Shown piece after piece: positions 62,640 to 64,000 of a stretch of DNA of 64,000 bases (positions are counted from its first letter, which is position 1; every line of letters begins with the position of its first letter). Origin of the DNA: Arthrobacter stackebrandtii. GTDB taxonomy: Bacteria; Actinomycetota; Actinomycetes; Actinomycetales; Micrococcaceae. A model generated the notes under the pieces. The model ran no database searches. It was given only the letters and a program-made list of their open reading frames with translations, and was not told where the DNA came from. The stretch covers positions 248,001 to 312,000 of the forward strand of contig NZ_JAGIOI010000001.1 in the NCBI RefSeq assembly GCF_017876675.1, read 5' to 3'. A program made the translations under genes and the position numbers.

Positions 62640-64000
62640 ATGAGCCACGATCTATCGACAACAGCAGGCAAAATTGCCGATTTCCGTGACCGGATGGCTC
62701 AGGCCGAGAAGCCCTCTGGCGAGGCTGCCATTGAAAAGCAGCATGCGAAGGGCCGCAACACCGCACGGGAACGCATCGACCTCCTTTTGGATCCCGACTC
62801 CTTCGTGGAGTTTGACGCCCTGGCCGTGCACCGCTCGCACGCCTTCGGCATGGAAAAGAAGAAGCCACTCGGCGACGGTGTCGTCTCCGGCTACGGCACC
62901 GTGGACGGGCGCCTGGTCGCCATCTACAGCCAGGACTTCAGCGTCTACGGCGGCTCGCTGAGCCAGGTCAACGGCGAGAAGATCGTCAAGGTTCAGGAAT
63001 TCGCACTGCGCAACGGCTGCCCCGTGGTGGGCATCAACGACGGCGGCGGCGCCCGCATCCAGGAAGGCGTGGCCTCCCTGGCCATGTTTGCGGACATCTT
63101 CCGCAACAATGTCCACGCTTCCGGTGTGGTCCCGCAGATCTCCCTCATCATGGGCCCGTGCGCCGGTGGTGCCGCGTACTCGCCCGCCCTGACCGATTAC
63201 ATCGTCATGGTGGACAAGTCCAGCCACATGTTCATCACCGGCCCGGACGTCATCAAGACTGTCACCGGCGAAGACGTCGACATGGAAACCCTCGGCGGCG
63301 CGCGCCAGCACAACAGCACCACTGGCACCTCCACCTACCTGGCCAGCGATGAGAGCGACGCCATCGAGTTTGTCCGCGAACTCCTGGACTTCCTCCCCTC
63401 CAACAACCTGGCCGAGGCCCCCATCACCGAGCACGAGCAGGAGCTGGAACTCGAAGACGGCGACCTGGCCCTCGACGCCCTGATCCCCGACTCGGCCAAC
63501 CACCCGTACAACATGCGCACCGTGATCGAGCAGATCGTCGATGACGGGCACTTCTTGGAGATGCAGGCGCTGTACGCCCCCAACGTCATGATCGGCTACG
63601 GACGCATCGAGGGCCACACCGTGGGCATCGTGGCCAACCAGCCCATGCAGTTCGCCGGCACCTTGGACATCAACGCCTCCGAGAAGGCCGCCCGCTTTGT
63701 CCGCAACTGCGACGCCTTCAACATCCCCATCATCACCCTGGTGGACGTCCCCGGCTTCCTGCCCGGCAAGGACCAGGAATTTCAGGGCATCATCCGCCGC
63801 GGCGCCAAGCTGCTCTACGCCTACGCCGAGGCCACCGTGCCGAAGCTGACCGTCATCACCCGCAAGGCCTACGGCGGAGCGTACATTGTGATGGGCTCGA
63901 AGAAGCTCGGTGCGGACCTGAACCTGGCCTGGCCCACGGCCCAGATCGGCGTCATGGGCGCCCAGGGTGCAGTCAACATCCTCTACCGCCGCGACCTTGC
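62640..64000 (+). CDS. Propionyl-CoA carboxylase beta subunit (AccD5-like), 3' end outside window
   Basis: This is the carboxyltransferase beta subunit of an acyl-CoA carboxylase (propionyl- and possibly acetyl-CoA), making methylmalonyl- or malonyl-CoA for lipid synthesis. About 454 codons are seen of the roughly 530 expected. The N-terminus has [19 protein letters not shown]. Oxyanion-hole glycines are in [17 protein letters not shown] and [17 protein letters not shown]. The acyl-CoA segment [21 protein letters not shown] is typical of the family. The ATG at 62640 has GGAG five bases upstream. It needs a biotinylated alpha subunit, which birA next door would modify. Confidence 0.93.
   Translation, partial: MSHDLSTTAGKIADFRDRMAQAEKPSGEAAIEKQHAKGRNTARERIDLLLDPDSFVEFDALAVHRSHAFGMEKKKPLGDGVVSGYGTVDGRLVAIYSQDFSVYGGSLSQVNGEKIVKVQEFALRNGCPVVGINDGGGARIQEGVASLAMFADIFRNNVHASGVVPQISLIMGPCAGGAAYSPALTDYIVMVDKSSHMFITGPDVIKTVTGEDVDMETLGGARQHNSTTGTSTYLASDESDAIEFVRELLDFLPSNNLAEAPITEHEQELELEDGDLALDALIPDSANHPYNMRTVIEQIVDDGHFLEMQALYAPNVMIGYGRIEGHTVGIVANQPMQFAGTLDINASEKAARFVRNCDAFNIPIITLVDVPGFLPGKDQEFQGIIRRGAKLLYAYAEATVPKLTVITRKAYGGAYIVMGSKKLGADLNLAWPTAQIGVMGAQGAVNILYRRDL

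Overview
The window is high-GC DNA with dense, often overlapping genes and predominantly G/C third codon positions. Gene content points to an actinobacterium of the Micrococcaceae, most likely Arthrobacter or a close relative: actinobacterial-type polyphosphate glucokinase, a LigA with the insert I associate with this family, birA divergent from a propionyl-CoA carboxylase beta gene, and a WXG100/EccC locus. The assignment is by gene content and protein style only; no rRNA or tRNA gene was seen.

Layout. 1-2836: 5' part of a large glycoside-hydrolase-like gene (minus), cut by the window edge. 2973-6389: gatCAB (minus), closed by a very strong hairpin terminator. 6575-12536: a ROK repressor, then a DasABC-like sugar ABC transporter and a GH3 N-acetylglucosaminidase (plus), a probable chitooligosaccharide/GlcNAc uptake unit. 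12723-18786: GNAT acetyltransferase, small ORF, CaiB-like CoA transferase, a second ROK repressor (minus), divergent from a GH13 alpha-glucosidase and polyphosphate glucokinase (plus). 18831-23531: a chimeric DUF6069/NarL gene, a VOC protein, an inositol-monophosphatase-like gene and ligA (minus).

23668-35855 (minus) is a signalling and secretion block: an RDD-FHA protein, PP2C phosphatase, long FHA protein, Ser/Thr kinase, FHA-HTH protein and an EssC/EccC-type ATPase follow each other with 4-8 bp overlaps or a short gap. A 57-bp tandem repeat and a WXG100 gene follow. It looks like a compact type VII-like export ATPase under phospho-Thr control.

35950-55160 holds moxR, DUF58 and transglutaminase-like genes downstream of two giant (about 2,080 aa) cadherin-like/Fn3 surface proteins. 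The two giant genes are the product of an approximately 7.47-kb tandem duplication. Its junction is still visible at about 47,688, where the 5' end of a LuxR-family regulator pseudogene meets a moxR pseudogene. The intact partners sit at the outer ends (moxR 39722-40693; LuxR 54944-57892). The 5' 541 bp of the two giant genes, including the upstream region, are identical although the rest has diverged, which suggests recent gene conversion.

57950-64000: a PLP-dependent decarboxylase, class III adenylate cyclase, PH-domain protein and birA (all minus), then the 5' part of a propionyl-CoA carboxylase beta gene (plus) running off the end.
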